64,000 nt of DNA, from the NCBI GenBank assembly GCA_045107005.1, contig JBGCFP010000024.1, forward strand, positions 12,836-76,835, read 5' to 3'. Positions 51,919-61,230 of the stretch are shown one piece after another (position 1 is the stretch's first letter; each line of letters begins with the position of its first letter). The position numbers and the translations under genes were made by a program. The DNA comes from JBCCMA01 sp045107005. GTDB lineage: Bacteria > Pseudomonadota > Gammaproteobacteria > Steroidobacterales > JBCCMA01. The notes beneath the pieces are model-generated. The model worked only from the letters and a program-made list of their open reading frames with translations, ran no database searches and had not been told where the DNA came from.

Positions 51919-52784
51919 GCCGTTGTGCGGTTGAGATTACTGGCGTTCACAAGAATCTTGATGGGGCACCCGTATTGCGTGATCTGCAATGGCGAGTGCC
52001 CGAAGGCTCAGTCGTTGGCTTGCTCGGACGCAACGGCGCTGGCAAAACGACTCTGCTTAACTGTCTTCTTGGCATTTCGCCGTTTGACGATGGGCGCATA
52101 GAAGTGTTTGGTCAGAGCGCCAACGCCCTTGACGACGAGGTTAAGGGGCGCATTGGATTCGTACCGCAATCCAGTGACGATCTGGCGTGGATGACCATAG
52201 AAGAAGCCCTTGACTACACGGGTTTGTTTTACGCCAACTGGCGCCATGACTTCGTCAAGAACCTGATGTCGCAATGGCATCTTGTACCAGACCGCCCCTT
52301 GCAAAAGCTGTCCAAGGGCGAGCGGCAAAAAGTCGACATCCTCAGAGCGCTCGGACACAACCCGGATTTATTGTTGCTCGACGAACCGGTCGCGGCGCTC
52401 GATCCGATCGCACGTCAGGCCTTTATCAGCGAGCTGGTAGACATCGCCCTGGAAGACGCCAAGACCATCATCTTTTCTACCCATATCACCTCAGACCTGG
52501 AACGTATCGCCGCCGACGTGGTGTTTTTGCACGAGGGTCGCATCGCCCTTAGTGGTCCCGTCGATGAACTGAAAGAGCGCATTGTCCGCCTGCGCCTTGC
52601 CGATCGAGATCTGGAAAAACTCGACTTGCCGGGCGTCATTCAAATGCACAGCAACGGCGGGCAAAGCGTTGTAACACTCAACGATTATCCACCGTCGCTG
52701 GTTAGACAACTGCGACAAGACGGCATCGCTGTCGACGTCGAGCACTTGAATCTTGAGCAGATCTTTGTGGAGTTGTGCGCATGA
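51915..52784 (+). CDS. ABC transporter ATP-binding protein (YtrB/CcmA-like)
   Basis: A 289-residue ATPase with Walker A GRNGAGKTT, Q-loop VPQSSDDLAWMTIEEA, signature KLSKGERQKV, Walker B LLLLDEPVAALDP and switch FSTHI. The C-terminal extension is as in drug/bacitracin-type exporters. It overlaps the regulator gene at one end and the membrane protein gene at the other. With a YtrA-like regulator it probably belongs to a stress-inducible export or envelope system. Confidence 0.9.
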   Translation: MSRCAVEITGVHKNLDGAPVLRDLQWRVPEGSVVGLLGRNGAGKTTLLNCLLGISPFDDGRIEVFGQSANALDDEVKGRIGFVPQSSDDLAWMTIEEALDYTGLFYANWRHDFVKNLMSQWHLVPDRPLQKLSKGERQKVDILRALGHNPDLLLLDEPVAALDPIARQAFISELVDIALEDAKTIIFSTHITSDLERIAADVVFLHEGRIALSGPVDELKERIVRLRLADRDLEKLDLPGVIQMHSNGGQSVVTLNDYPPSLVRQLRQDGIAVDVEHLNLEQIFVELCA

Positions 52785-54163
52785 TGCGCGCCGTTTTTTC
52801 ACACTATTGTCCCGCCGGCATTGACCTTGTTATGGGCGCGATGAACGCCGTCTTTTGGGGGGTCCTGATTTTCGTGATTTTCTATCTGGACGCCGAAAGA
52901 ATGAACTTCGATTTCATTCTCTTTCTCGTTTGCTTCTGCGGGCCCGCGGTGTGGGTGGGCCGGCGTTACGCCAGTTTCTTCAACGGACCAACGGCTGCGA
53001 TTGTCCCAGGTCTTCTCAGGGCACATCGGCGAGCTTTGTGTTTGCTTGCGCTGCCACTTTTGATTTTGCCTTCGCTAATTGTCGCCGGCATTCTGGGTCC
53101 TGCGGTCGGTGGCGCAATTTGGCTTTTTATCTGCCTTAGCTTTTGGTCCGGTGTGAGACTGACTTGGCAATATTTACCAACGTATTTGGTCATCCCCTTG
53201 CTTATCGATATCGAAAGGTTTACGGCGACTGTTAGTCAGCCAGCACTCGCGATCGCCGGATGGAGTATTTTGTGGGTTGCCATCAGCGTACCCTTTGTAT
53301 GGAACGCACTGGATTTCGTTCAGCAGCGAACGCTTCGCCTTAGTCCTGCCGTTCCCCATGACCACAGAACCGATGCGCCTGACAGTTTTTCCCTCTATGA
53401 GGAAGTGGCCATTTCGTTGGCGCAAGGGCCACTCGCGAGGGCAATGCGGGCTGGCTACCGTACCCGCAAACTTTGGCAGCACGCGGAACTTCTGCGCTTC
53501 TCGCTTCCCGGGTACGGTGGGGAGCATGTTGGGGCGCTGACCATGCGGTGCTGCCTGGTGCTCGGCGCGGTAGGCGGCGTTGCACCAGGCTTGCTCCCTG
53601 AGGACCAATCAGCCATCGGGTTGCTTGCGGCGTTGGGCGTAAGCGTTCTTGTGTGTCTGTGGGCGGGTGCGGGCAGCGGGATACCGACAGATAGCCACTA
53701 CTGGCAATCACGAGCTCTTCTATTGCCCGGTGCGGGACGCGCGACGCCAGCGTTGGTGACAACCCTCGTATTTGCAGGTCAACTCGCACGACGCGTATTC
53801 GCGGTGACCGCAGGTCTTTGGTGTGCAGCTGTCCTATCAGATGGGGTCTTAACGCTAATGGACGCTTTTTTTGCAACGCTGTGGCTTATACAAGCTGTAA
53901 TCGCCTCATTTGCAATCGCTCTACTCGGTCAAACGGCGCCGCATCGCATTAAGAAAATTAGCCAAATTGCCCCATACGTAATCATCGCCATCACCGCCTG
54001 GTTTGCGACGCGACGTTATTGGGATGATACCCACGCTGTCGACAGGGCAATCGAATACGGCATGCCGTTGTGGGCCATGCTTGCGGCCAGTTTCGTGCTG
54101 CTTCGCTTTGCGTACATGCGTCTTCAGACAAATCCGCGGTCTTGTTGCATGACTCAAATTTGA
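52781..54163 (+). CDS. Polytopic membrane protein, probable permease of the GntR-ABC operon
   Basis: About 460 residues with about ten hydrophobic helices, e.g. LVMGAMNAVFWGVLIFVIFYL and LLALPLLILPSLIVAGILG, and a cytoplasmic loop near residues 195-240. It overlaps the ATPase stop (ATGA). It should be the ABC-2-like membrane partner, although I cannot align it to a known family by eye. It ends with Cys-Cys (RSCCMTQI). Confidence 0.65.
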   Translation: MMRAVFSHYCPAGIDLVMGAMNAVFWGVLIFVIFYLDAERMNFDFILFLVCFCGPAVWVGRRYASFFNGPTAAIVPGLLRAHRRALCLLALPLLILPSLIVAGILGPAVGGAIWLFICLSFWSGVRLTWQYLPTYLVIPLLIDIERFTATVSQPALAIAGWSILWVAISVPFVWNALDFVQQRTLRLSPAVPHDHRTDAPDSFSLYEEVAISLAQGPLARAMRAGYRTRKLWQHAELLRFSLPGYGGEHVGALTMRCCLVLGAVGGVAPGLLPEDQSAIGLLAALGVSVLVCLWAGAGSGIPTDSHYWQSRALLLPGAGRATPALVTTLVFAGQLARRVFAVTAGLWCAAVLSDGVLTLMDAFFATLWLIQAVIASFAIALLGQTAPHRIKKISQIAPYVIIAITAWFATRRYWDDTHAVDRAIEYGMPLWAMLAASFVLLRFAYMRLQTNPRSCCMTQI

Positions 54164-54366
54164 GACAAGCGGGTGAAGCGACCTGAAATCTTGTTGATGC
54201 AATGACCGTCCGGCATTCCGAGACTTGCCATCGTGTTTAAGATGGAACAATCAAATTGGGGCATTTCGGTCTCCATCGCGAAGAATGTCAGGCAATCATG
54301 CGCACAATTGCGGAGCCATGTACCAAGGTCCCTCACTCCAATCAATGAGAAGTCCTCTGACAGTAG

Positions 54367-54885
54367 CTAAGGGGCCAGACCGCTCGGCCCCGGCGCCGTG
54401 AAAAACCGCGAGCGCAGGATGCCAAGGTCCTGAACATTGACGATGCCGTCACCGTTGAGGTCCGCGTCAGCATCGGACGTGAAGAAACTTGCTCGAAGCA
54501 AACCGAGGTCGGCCACATTCGTAACGTTGTCGTTGTTCAGGTCCGCATCGCACGCATTGCCAAAACCGTCGCCATTGCTGTCGCGCTGGTCCGAGTTTGC
54601 ATCCTGCGAACAGTTATCCATGAAGTCGCGGACAGTGTCGGTATCGGTATCCGGCGGCGCCAGAAACCCGGGCTGCAGGCGATAACTGGCGCTGCTGCTC
54701 ATGCCAAGCGCGCCGGGCTGCGCGACGCTGTCATGCAACGTAAAGCTGCTTGACAGCGCTGTGCTGCCACCGCCGTCGAGCACATCCCATTTGATTTCGT
54801 AACTGGCGCTCATCGGTCCGGCCGATGCCGACAGGCCAAAGGCAAGCAGGATCGAAGTGAGCGGTAACTGTTTAAACAAAGACAT
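54367..54885 (-). CDS. Secreted TSP3/dockerin-like protein, last gene of the fibre-protein cluster
   Basis: A 172-residue protein read from the ATG at 54885, which has GGGGAAGG upstream. After a signal peptide (LLAFGLSASAGP) there is a short domain (YEIKWDVLDGGGSTALSSSF, LQPGFLAPPDTDTDT) often found in such proteins. The module follows: DSNGDGFGNACD, DLNNDNVTNVADLGLLRA, DLNGDGIVNVQDLGILRS and the tail APGPSGLAP. It lies 32 bases downstream of the 246-residue gene and is probably co-transcribed with the fibre-like proteins. Confidence 0.78.
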   Translation of the reverse strand: MSLFKQLPLTSILLAFGLSASAGPMSASYEIKWDVLDGGGSTALSSSFTLHDSVAQPGALGMSSSASYRLQPGFLAPPDTDTDTVRDFMDNCSQDANSDQRDSNGDGFGNACDADLNNDNVTNVADLGLLRASFFTSDADADLNGDGIVNVQDLGILRSRFFTAPGPSGLAP

Positions 54886-54917
54886 GGACGCCTTCCCCGC
54901 GTTGTTGGATAAGTGAT

Positions 54918-55658
54918 TCACGGCGTTTTGTCTGCCAGAGCAGATACCGCGCTCGCCGGTACCGTGAACGTCGGTCGCTGTGCGGCTTGTCCGACGGCGC
55001 GAGCCGAGCTTCTGTCGGCCATCATCGCGCGATGGTAAGCCGCTTTTTGACGCGTAATCGTCGGGGTCTGTTCCATGGCGACGACCAGGTCGTTTTTCGA
55101 TCCGGGAATCATCGTTACCGCTTGATCAGCGAATCGAACTTGCAGTGTTCGTTTGTCCTGCGCATTGACCAGCTCGATCTCGATCCTGTCCGCGCCGCCG
55201 CCACGATGAATCACTAACGCTTCGGTGTCGTCAAGCGTGGCGATCTTTGACCAAAGTACGGGTTGGCAAATGTCGTTTGTGATCGGCAGCGCTTCACCGC
55301 TGGCATTGAGCTTGTAGCCAGGGTGCTCGCATTGTTCGACGATCAGTTCGCGACGCTGCGGATCGAACAGCGCCGCATACCCGACGGCGCTCGGCGTCAC
55401 AGCCGTACGCCATTCGGTCGGCAGATTCGCAAAATGGTCGGGTATCACATACGGTGTTGGTACCTCCCGGGCCGGGTCCTCGGCTTTCGATGGCTGCGTT
55501 TGCACGTGGCTCACGCTGTACCGCGACGGTGCAGGATCAGCGTCCGCCGCCTTGCCTGCAATGTAACCCAACGCGCCGACGGCGATCAGCGTGGCCGTGC
55601 CGGCCCAGATGGTGACCAGCCGCACGCTTATTGCACCCGGCCGCAAATGGCGTAGCAC
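54918..55658 (-). CDS. Membrane-anchored periplasmic protein of unknown function
   Basis: A 246-residue protein with one N-terminal helix (LVTIWAGTATLIAVGALGYI) and an exported domain containing two Cys (IVEQCEHPGYKL, NDICQPVLW) that could form a disulfide. The start overlaps the end of the upstream fibre-like gene by 31 bases, a strong sign of coupled expression. No family is recognised. Its role is presumably in export or anchoring of the neighbouring surface proteins, by context only. Confidence 0.65.
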   Translation of the reverse strand: MLRHLRPGAISVRLVTIWAGTATLIAVGALGYIAGKAADADPAPSRYSVSHVQTQPSKAEDPAREVPTPYVIPDHFANLPTEWRTAVTPSAVGYAALFDPQRRELIVEQCEHPGYKLNASGEALPITNDICQPVLWSKIATLDDTEALVIHRGGGADRIEIELVNAQDKRTLQVRFADQAVTMIPGSKNDLVVAMEQTPTITRQKAAYHRAMMADRSSARAVGQAAQRPTFTVPASAVSALADKTP

Positions 55659-56962
55659 ACGCGGGATATTTGCAGGTCATAGGATGCACCGCAGGCCCAA
55701 GCGGTCGATCCCGATGGGATACTGGTGGCAATGGAGCCGTAGCGAGCCGTCCCAGACGCCGTGCCGCCGCTGATAATTGACGTGCCGACTGGGCAAACCG
55801 CCAGACCGGTGCCATAGAAACACGGCAGATTCCCGTGTGAGTGACACTGCGGCACGGTTGAATTCAAGTCGTAGGTCGTATTGACAATGGTACGGCCAAT
55901 ATCGAGGTAACCCGTGACACTCAGACTCGGCACCGTGGCGGCGTAACCGGGTGTGATCGAGTTGGTACCGATGCCAACGCCGTTTGCCTGAGAGCTGAAA
56001 ATGAACCGATCCTGATTGTAATCGAAGAACTCCACCCTCGCGTCATTGACCAGCGTTGCCGCCATTTGTGTTACGCCATCCGCCTTGTACCAGCGCAGAC
56101 CGTGGAAATCATCATGGATGCGAAGATCGAAAATCGAATTGAAGATCGTGCCTCCTGTCACATCAAGACTGCCGGTGGACAACCCGCCCAACGTGTAGGC
56201 GGCTGTGTCATCGATCGCAACCGGGCCAACGCTGCCTGAGGACAGTTGGGCACTACCAACACTGCCGGACTGCAGAGCGCTTGTGCCCACGGAGCCAGCG
56301 GCCAACATGCCGGCACTGACGCCGCCCGCAGCAATGCCCAGCGACACGTTGCCACTGGCACCGCCGCCGGTAAGCCCGCTGCCAGCGCTCACGCCAGTGA
56401 TGTCGCCGCTGGACGCTTCCAGTGACGAGATTCGTGCGTCGTTGTTGCTGACGTCGGACTGCACGGCGGACACGTCACCGCTCACGCCGCCTAAATCAGA
56501 CTGCAACGAGGAGATATCGGACGACTGATCCAAAGCGGCCGCGTCGACGCCGTCGAGTGTGTCGGCGTCACCGGCTTTGAACGAATAGGCGGTGCTGCTC
56601 AGCGCACGGCGCGGCAGCAGTTCTTCACCGGCAATGAACAGGCCGATGTAGACCGGTCCGTCAAACAGACCAGCGGGAAAAGGATTCACCGGATTGCCCA
56701 GCGTGACGTCAAACAGACCTTGCTCGACCCCAACGGACTGAGTCTGGTTCCACAACGGGACCCCACCGATGTCGACGTTGTAGGCGGCAAACGTGATCGT
56801 CACACTGGTGTCGATCGGACTGCCGTCGGTCGCCGTCAGATAGGCCTGGTAATTAATGCCGTCGGGAACGGCAGCATTGCCACTCGGCGCGACGGCGACA
56901 AGCAGAAATACCAGGGCTGTGGCCAGATGCATCACCGTGGTGCGGTACGAATGCGATTTCAT
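55628..56962 (-). CDS. Fibre-like secreted protein with low-complexity coil
   Basis: A 444-residue secreted protein. After the signal peptide, residues about 30-135 form a domain (GINYQAYLTATDGSPIDTS, VEQGLFDVTLG, PRRALSSTAYSF) shared with the neighbour at 57307. Then follow heptad-like SSLQSDLGGVSGDVSAV repeats and Gly/Ser/Ala-rich repeats (GSVGTSALQSGSVGSAQLSS) typical of trimeric fibres. The C-terminal domain has several Cys (VPQCHSHGNLPCFYG, YAICGRVQ) and resembles receptor-binding tips. There is no S74 chaperone here. The overlap with the downstream gene is noted above. Confidence 0.75.
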   Translation of the reverse strand: MKSHSYRTTVMHLATALVFLLVAVAPSGNAAVPDGINYQAYLTATDGSPIDTSVTITFAAYNVDIGGVPLWNQTQSVGVEQGLFDVTLGNPVNPFPAGLFDGPVYIGLFIAGEELLPRRALSSTAYSFKAGDADTLDGVDAAALDQSSDISSLQSDLGGVSGDVSAVQSDVSNNDARISSLEASSGDITGVSAGSGLTGGGASGNVSLGIAAGGVSAGMLAAGSVGTSALQSGSVGSAQLSSGSVGPVAIDDTAAYTLGGLSTGSLDVTGGTIFNSIFDLRIHDDFHGLRWYKADGVTQMAATLVNDARVEFFDYNQDRFIFSSQANGVGIGTNSITPGYAATVPSLSVTGYLDIGRTIVNTTYDLNSTVPQCHSHGNLPCFYGTGLAVCPVGTSIISGGTASGTARYGSIATSIPSGSTAWACGASYDLQISRVCYAICGRVQ

Positions 56963-57306
56963 TGTTGATTCCCCATGTCATGAGCATGTTGATCGCGATG
57001 GAATCCAGCTCGTACACGCTAACGCGGTGTTCAGAACGGCCCTGATCTGCTCTGTTTTCATTGTTCTCACTAACTAATGCGACGCGCGAACTGAGAAAAC
57101 CTCACGCTAGTGCAATAACCGTTCGTTTGCGATGCTCATGACGCTGATCCCGATTCCATTGTGGGGACGCGGGGCGTATGCCACCTGCTCACTCGGAATT
57201 TCGAGTGTCGGGGTTGTGCTGTGCCGAAGTGCCAGAGATTGAAGTTCGCCGATTCGACGTGCGGTGGGACGCCCGCAGACGTCCCACCGTCGATATGCGA
57301 TTCAGC
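56963..57306. other. Intergenic region between the two fibre-like genes
   Basis: 344 bases without a gene. It holds the hairpin at 57262-57289 just after the S74 protein, and presumably the promoter of the 444-residue protein. Confidence 0.5.
57262..57289 (-). terminator. Hairpin downstream of the S74 fibre protein gene
   Basis: CGGTGGGACG and CGTCCCACCG form a perfect 10-bp stem with an 8-base loop, 17 bases past the stop of the reverse-strand gene. There is no T run, so it may be an attenuating or RNA-protecting hairpin rather than a classic terminator. Confidence 0.5.
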
Positions 57307-59229
57307 TTAGCGCAGACTCACCACCTCGGCCTTCAGCTCTTCAATCTGACGCTGCTGATCTTTGATGGCCTCAACCAAAACCGGAATAACGGCCATATAG
57401 CCAACTGACTCCAGGCCGGTAAACTCATCCGTCTTGACCAACTGCGGCAGAATTTTCTCGACGTCCTGTGCAATAAAACCAAGCTGGTGCGTGCGGTCAT
57501 ATTCCTCTTCGGCACTAAGAGTCCGTTCGCGATCGTCCATCGGATGTTTGTTCAGCTCGTAAGTGACACCCTCGAGCGCCTGAACGATATCCAACGCGTT
57601 GGGAATGGCCGCGACGTTTTGCTTGAGCGAGCGATCCGAGTAGGTGCGGTATTCGATCGGCGACTGAGCGTAGAACTCACGGCTGTACATGCGCCAAAAA
57701 GGTCGTGCGCTGCCACCGACCAGACCCTCTTCAAATAGCGTGGGCTCGAGCAACGCATTGGTCGGACTGGAGGTCGTCGCGGTAAACCGCATGCCACTGT
57801 TGCCGCCGTTGTCAAAATAGGCACGACCCCGAACTTCGAACGCATCACTATCCCGCGTGCCGCCTGAATTAATGCGTACTTCGCCGCCTTCTGCGTTCAG
57901 CGAAAGCGTTGAAACGCTCCCATTGCTACGCGCCATGATCTCGTTGTTGTCCCACGCGATGTTGGAGCTGGTCGCCGAGCCGGCAATAATATAGCCACCT
58001 CCACCTGGCGTCACATCGGTGCCGCTGCCAACATGCAGCCTGCCCAGCGGGTCGGTGGTGCCGATGCCGACGTCCTTGTTGCTGTCGATCACAAACGCCG
58101 CGCCATTTGAGTTGTTGGTGCTGTTGATCACCAGTTTGCCGCCTCCGGCCGCCCAAGCGTTGGCACTCGACCCGAGGTACCAACTGCCACCACCGGCATC
58201 GGTGTTGGCGAGCGCAAACTGCCAGTTGATATCGGATGCAGCCAGGCGAGCGTTGGGGCTCGAGGTCCCAATACCGGCAGACCCGCTGACAAAGAGGCCA
58301 TCCGTCGGACCTGCGGCGCTGGTACCCACCGACACGCTGCCGTTACTCGAATGCACCCGCAGTTTTGTCGAACTTTGCACGCGCGCGCGAAACGGATCTT
58401 CGTCGATCGGCGCGTCAATTTGCAGCGATGCCGCCGGCGCGGAGGTATTTAGCCCCACTCTGGTGCCGGTCAAATAGGCGTCGCCGTCAAACAACCACGG
58501 GCCCGCATCATCCGTTTCGCAGGTCACGTTGCCGTTTGCCAAAACCTGACGAATAGACGAACCGCTGGCGCAACTGCCGTTTACGCGATTTTGCAGACCG
58601 GGCAACGTGGCCTCAATGCTGTTGATGTCGGCCTCGGCGGTGTTGACGTCGGACTGCAGAGCGGACACGTCCTGCTCGATACCGGCGATATCGGTGCCGA
58701 TGTTGCCAATGTCGCTGGCATTGCCGTTTACGCCCACCTGAACACCACTAATTTGCGATGACAGGTTACTGATATTGCCAAACAACGTGGACACGTCGGC
58801 CGCCTGATTCAGTGCCGCGCTTGGCAACCCTCCAAGGGTATCAGCGTCCGCTGCGCGGCGCGCATAGGGCACCGTTGTCAGGCCGCGCCGTGGCGTCATT
58901 TCCGCGTCATTGCCAACGGTGATACCCACCCACACCGGAGTCGAAAATAGTCCGGTAGGGAACGGCGATAAACCCACCCCCAGCTCGGTGGCAAACAAGC
59001 CCTGCGTCGGTACCAGCGACATCGTTTCGGTCCACAGCGGCGAACCGCCGGCCGGCACGGCATACATAGAAAAAGTGACGTTCACCGGCTCATCAATCGG
59101 CTGCCCGGCGGCGTCGCTCAGGTAGCCCTGATAGTTTAGGCCCGCGGGAATTTGCGCCTGCGCGGGCAAGGCGAACAGCACAAGGCCGCAAAGCAGCACG
59201 CCGACGCGCGCAAAAGAAGATGTGGTCAT
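57307..59229 (-). CDS. Fibre-like secreted protein with C-terminal S74 self-cleaving chaperone
   Basis: A 640-residue protein read from the ATG at 59229. Signal peptide (LFALPAQAQ), then the shared N-terminal domain (GLNYQGYLSDAAGQPIDEPV, VPTQGLFATELG, PRRGLTTVPYARRAADADT), a coil of spaced heptads (SALQSDVNTAEADINSIEA) and beta-rich repeats (VGIGTTDPLGRLHVGSG). The last 130 residues are an intramolecular chaperone of the endosialidase/S74 type: YSDRSLKQNV with the Ser-Lys dyad, LGFIAQDVEKILPQLV, YMAVIPVLVEAIKDQQ. Such domains trimerise fibres and then cut themselves off. No phage genes are nearby, so this is a cellular surface fibre. Confidence 0.85.
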   Translation of the reverse strand: MTTSSFARVGVLLCGLVLFALPAQAQIPAGLNYQGYLSDAAGQPIDEPVNVTFSMYAVPAGGSPLWTETMSLVPTQGLFATELGVGLSPFPTGLFSTPVWVGITVGNDAEMTPRRGLTTVPYARRAADADTLGGLPSAALNQAADVSTLFGNISNLSSQISGVQVGVNGNASDIGNIGTDIAGIEQDVSALQSDVNTAEADINSIEATLPGLQNRVNGSCASGSSIRQVLANGNVTCETDDAGPWLFDGDAYLTGTRVGLNTSAPAASLQIDAPIDEDPFRARVQSSTKLRVHSSNGSVSVGTSAAGPTDGLFVSGSAGIGTSSPNARLAASDINWQFALANTDAGGGSWYLGSSANAWAAGGGKLVINSTNNSNGAAFVIDSNKDVGIGTTDPLGRLHVGSGTDVTPGGGGYIIAGSATSSNIAWDNNEIMARSNGSVSTLSLNAEGGEVRINSGGTRDSDAFEVRGRAYFDNGGNSGMRFTATTSSPTNALLEPTLFEEGLVGGSARPFWRMYSREFYAQSPIEYRTYSDRSLKQNVAAIPNALDIVQALEGVTYELNKHPMDDRERTLSAEEEYDRTHQLGFIAQDVEKILPQLVKTDEFTGLESVGYMAVIPVLVEAIKDQQRQIEELKAEVVSLR

Positions 59230-59541
59230 AACATGACTCCAGCATGGATGAACGATGGGCACGAGCGTCCCACGCATTACGGAGCTTGTCAGTCACATAA
59301 AGTGGTGATGGGGTAAACACGCTGCCAGAGCCCGGGGCACCTTTGGTCCCGGCGATCTTCTCGATGGAAAAAAAAGGCCCTGGCGAATGCCGAGGCTTTT
59401 CTCCAACCTCAAGTCGCGCTATTGAGGGCGGCGTTTTTCAATTCGGGCGCGGGACAGGACGTCGAGAACACCACTATCGATGACAAAAAACGGCGTCGCT
59501 TTTCGTAGTCACCAATAGACTCACCAAATCGGAGCATGATC

Positions 59542-59655
59542 ATGTTGATACTTCAAACCTATCCTCGTCGAACCCGTTCTGCCTTTGCAACATTGGCCCT
59601 CGTCACCACCGCATTCATGGCGACTGCGGAAGCAGTGCCGGTTATCACTCCATAA
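59542..59655 (+). pseudogene. Truncated secreted-protein gene (signal peptide only)
   Basis: With GGAG upstream, a 37-codon frame encodes a clean signal peptide (RSAFATLALVTTAFMATAEA) and ends after six more residues. The gene is thus cut shortly after export processing. It lies before the hairpin repeat at 59695. The 312 bases upstream (59230-59541) show no other gene. Confidence 0.45.
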
Positions 59656-59694
59656 CATTTTGTCCACTGCTAGCGATTCTGATTTAGGGGCTTT

Positions 59695-59753
59695 GGGTGC
59701 CGGTCCACGACAGTGCCCGAAGCCACGAAGTCATAGTGTTATGACCGGCACCC
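59695..59753. repeat. Inverted-repeat (REP-like) element, copy 1
   Basis: GGGTGCCGGTC at 59695-59705 pairs with GACCGGCACCC at 59743-59753 across a 37-base loop. The right end GTTATGACCGGCACCC (59738-59753) recurs exactly at 61503-61518. It looks like a REP/REPIN-type dispersed palindrome. No transposase is nearby. Confidence 0.6.
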
Positions 59754-59828
59754 TATCTCCCCATTCACTTGCGGTTCACGCAGCGAAAGCTATGCTTAGG
59801 TTTGCATCGAAAAGACAACGAGAACAGC

Positions 59829-60440
59829 ATGATTCGCGTCTACTTCCTACTGCTGACCATTTCGAGCGCGTTGGCCCTGAGCGGCTGCGCGAGCATGAGC
59901 GCCGAGGAGTGCCACACGGCCGACTGGCGTACCATTGGTTTTGAAGACGGCGCGCAAGGGCGCACTGCCGACAGTATCAGACGCCATCGAAAAGCTTGCG
60001 CCAAGGCGGGTGTCACGGCGGATCAGGCGGCCTATGAGAACGGCAGGCAGAGCGGCTTGCGCTCATTCTGTCAGCCGGGCCGCGGCTATGATCTTGGACG
60101 CAATGGTGGTCGCTACCAGGGGGTTTGCCCAGCGGATCTGGAAGCGACGTTCTTACAAGCCTACGAAGAAGGTCGCTATTTGTACGATCTGGAACAAGCA
60201 GTGCGCGAGGTCGAAAACCAGATCCAGGCCACGGACCGTGATCTGGCCACGCGCCGCGATGATCTCGCAGCCGGCGAGCGTGAGCTGATCGATGGCGTCG
60301 GTGACCGGAGCACCCGCTCGGCCCTGGTGGACAACAATCGCGAGCTCGCACAAACCATTGCGCAACTTGAGCTTGAACGTGAGCAGTTGCTGATCGAGTT
60401 AGGTGTGCGTCGCGCAGCGCTGGCGGATTACGCTCAATAG
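59829..60440 (+). CDS. DUF2799 lipoprotein
   Basis: A 203-residue lipoprotein with lipobox LALSGC, then the DUF2799 pattern: ECHTADWRTIGFEDGAQG, HRKACAKAGVTADQAAYENG, SFCQPGRGYDLGRNGGRYQG and VCPADLEA. The C-terminal half is a predicted coiled coil (VREVENQIQATDRDLATR onwards). The function is unknown in all species I know of; it is a periplasmic, membrane-tethered protein. Confidence 0.82.
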   Translation: MIRVYFLLLTISSALALSGCASMSAEECHTADWRTIGFEDGAQGRTADSIRRHRKACAKAGVTADQAAYENGRQSGLRSFCQPGRGYDLGRNGGRYQGVCPADLEATFLQAYEEGRYLYDLEQAVREVENQIQATDRDLATRRDDLAAGERELIDGVGDRSTRSALVDNNRELAQTIAQLELEREQLLIELGVRRAALADYAQ

Positions 60441-60636
60441 CTGTCGCCTGCGTGGGTGCAATGCGTCTGATACAGCAATCGCCATACGCGTGGTCGCCGG
60501 TAATGGCCACGCATCGTGTTGCGCAAGAACGATGCGCATATTGAGTTTTCCTGATTTGGAGGCACTTTGACATGACCAGCGTTCAAACAATGATTAGTGA
60601 CCTTTACCGCAACCGTGCCAAGGGTGGGAGCAGTGG

Positions 60637-61230
60637 CTACTCAGTCAGCAGTTCCGGCGCGAAAAAAACCAGATATAGCCCCAGCAACCCAAAGAGCCAG
60701 AACACCACTCCGAATATGATCCACGCCCAGTTGGCGCCTGTGAAATTAGCATTGCCGCGACCGTCTGGGTCGTCGCAAGCGGCATTGATCGCCTTTTGAC
60801 CTGCCACTGCCGCCAGCGCCAGCACCGGCACGAGGAGAACCGACAAGAAATCGGTGGCGGGGCTTCCGATCTCACGGCTGGACAAGCGGCCCAGCACGTT
60901 AGTGAGCAGTGTGAGCACGACGACGGCCAACGTCACCGCGCCGGGAGACCAGGAATACTCGGGTTTCTTGGATTCCAGATCACCGTCCACTCGCATCAAG
61001 AGCGAGTAGGTAAAAAAAATGTAGAAGAGGCCGCGCATCACCGGCCACACATCGACGTTGTCGGTTATTTTGACTTGACGCCAGTTGCGATAGAACCAGT
61101 AGATCAAGTAGAAGTTCATTGTGGCGATGGACAGCGTCAAAAACTTTTTGACGCTGACAACATAGTAGGGACTGGTAGCCGCTTTACTTGAGAGCACATC
61201 CGATTCTGGAGCGGCGTAAACGTTCGTCAT
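60637..61230 (-). CDS. Membrane protein (DUF4234-like), unknown function
   Basis: A 197-residue protein that begins NVYAAPESDV, a cytoplasmic start often seen in small membrane proteins. YYVVSVKKFLTLSIATMNFY, then LIYWFYRNWRQVK, gives the first membrane helix and a characteristic Tyr/Trp-rich patch. Three more helices follow. It is a single gene with no informative neighbours. Confidence 0.65.
   Translation of the reverse strand: MTNVYAAPESDVLSSKAATSPYYVVSVKKFLTLSIATMNFYLIYWFYRNWRQVKITDNVDVWPVMRGLFYIFFTYSLLMRVDGDLESKKPEYSWSPGAVTLAVVVLTLLTNVLGRLSSREIGSPATDFLSVLLVPVLALAAVAGQKAINAACDDPDGRGNANFTGANWAWIIFGVVFWLFGLLGLYLVFFAPELLTE

Noticed and set aside
54367..59229. Prophage tail region
   Set aside because: The fibre-like and S74 proteins have signal peptides, and no phage structural, replication or integrase genes surround them.
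60573..60799. 75-codon forward frame
   Set aside because: Most of it is antisense to the membrane protein at 60637-61230; only the first 20 codons are outside it.
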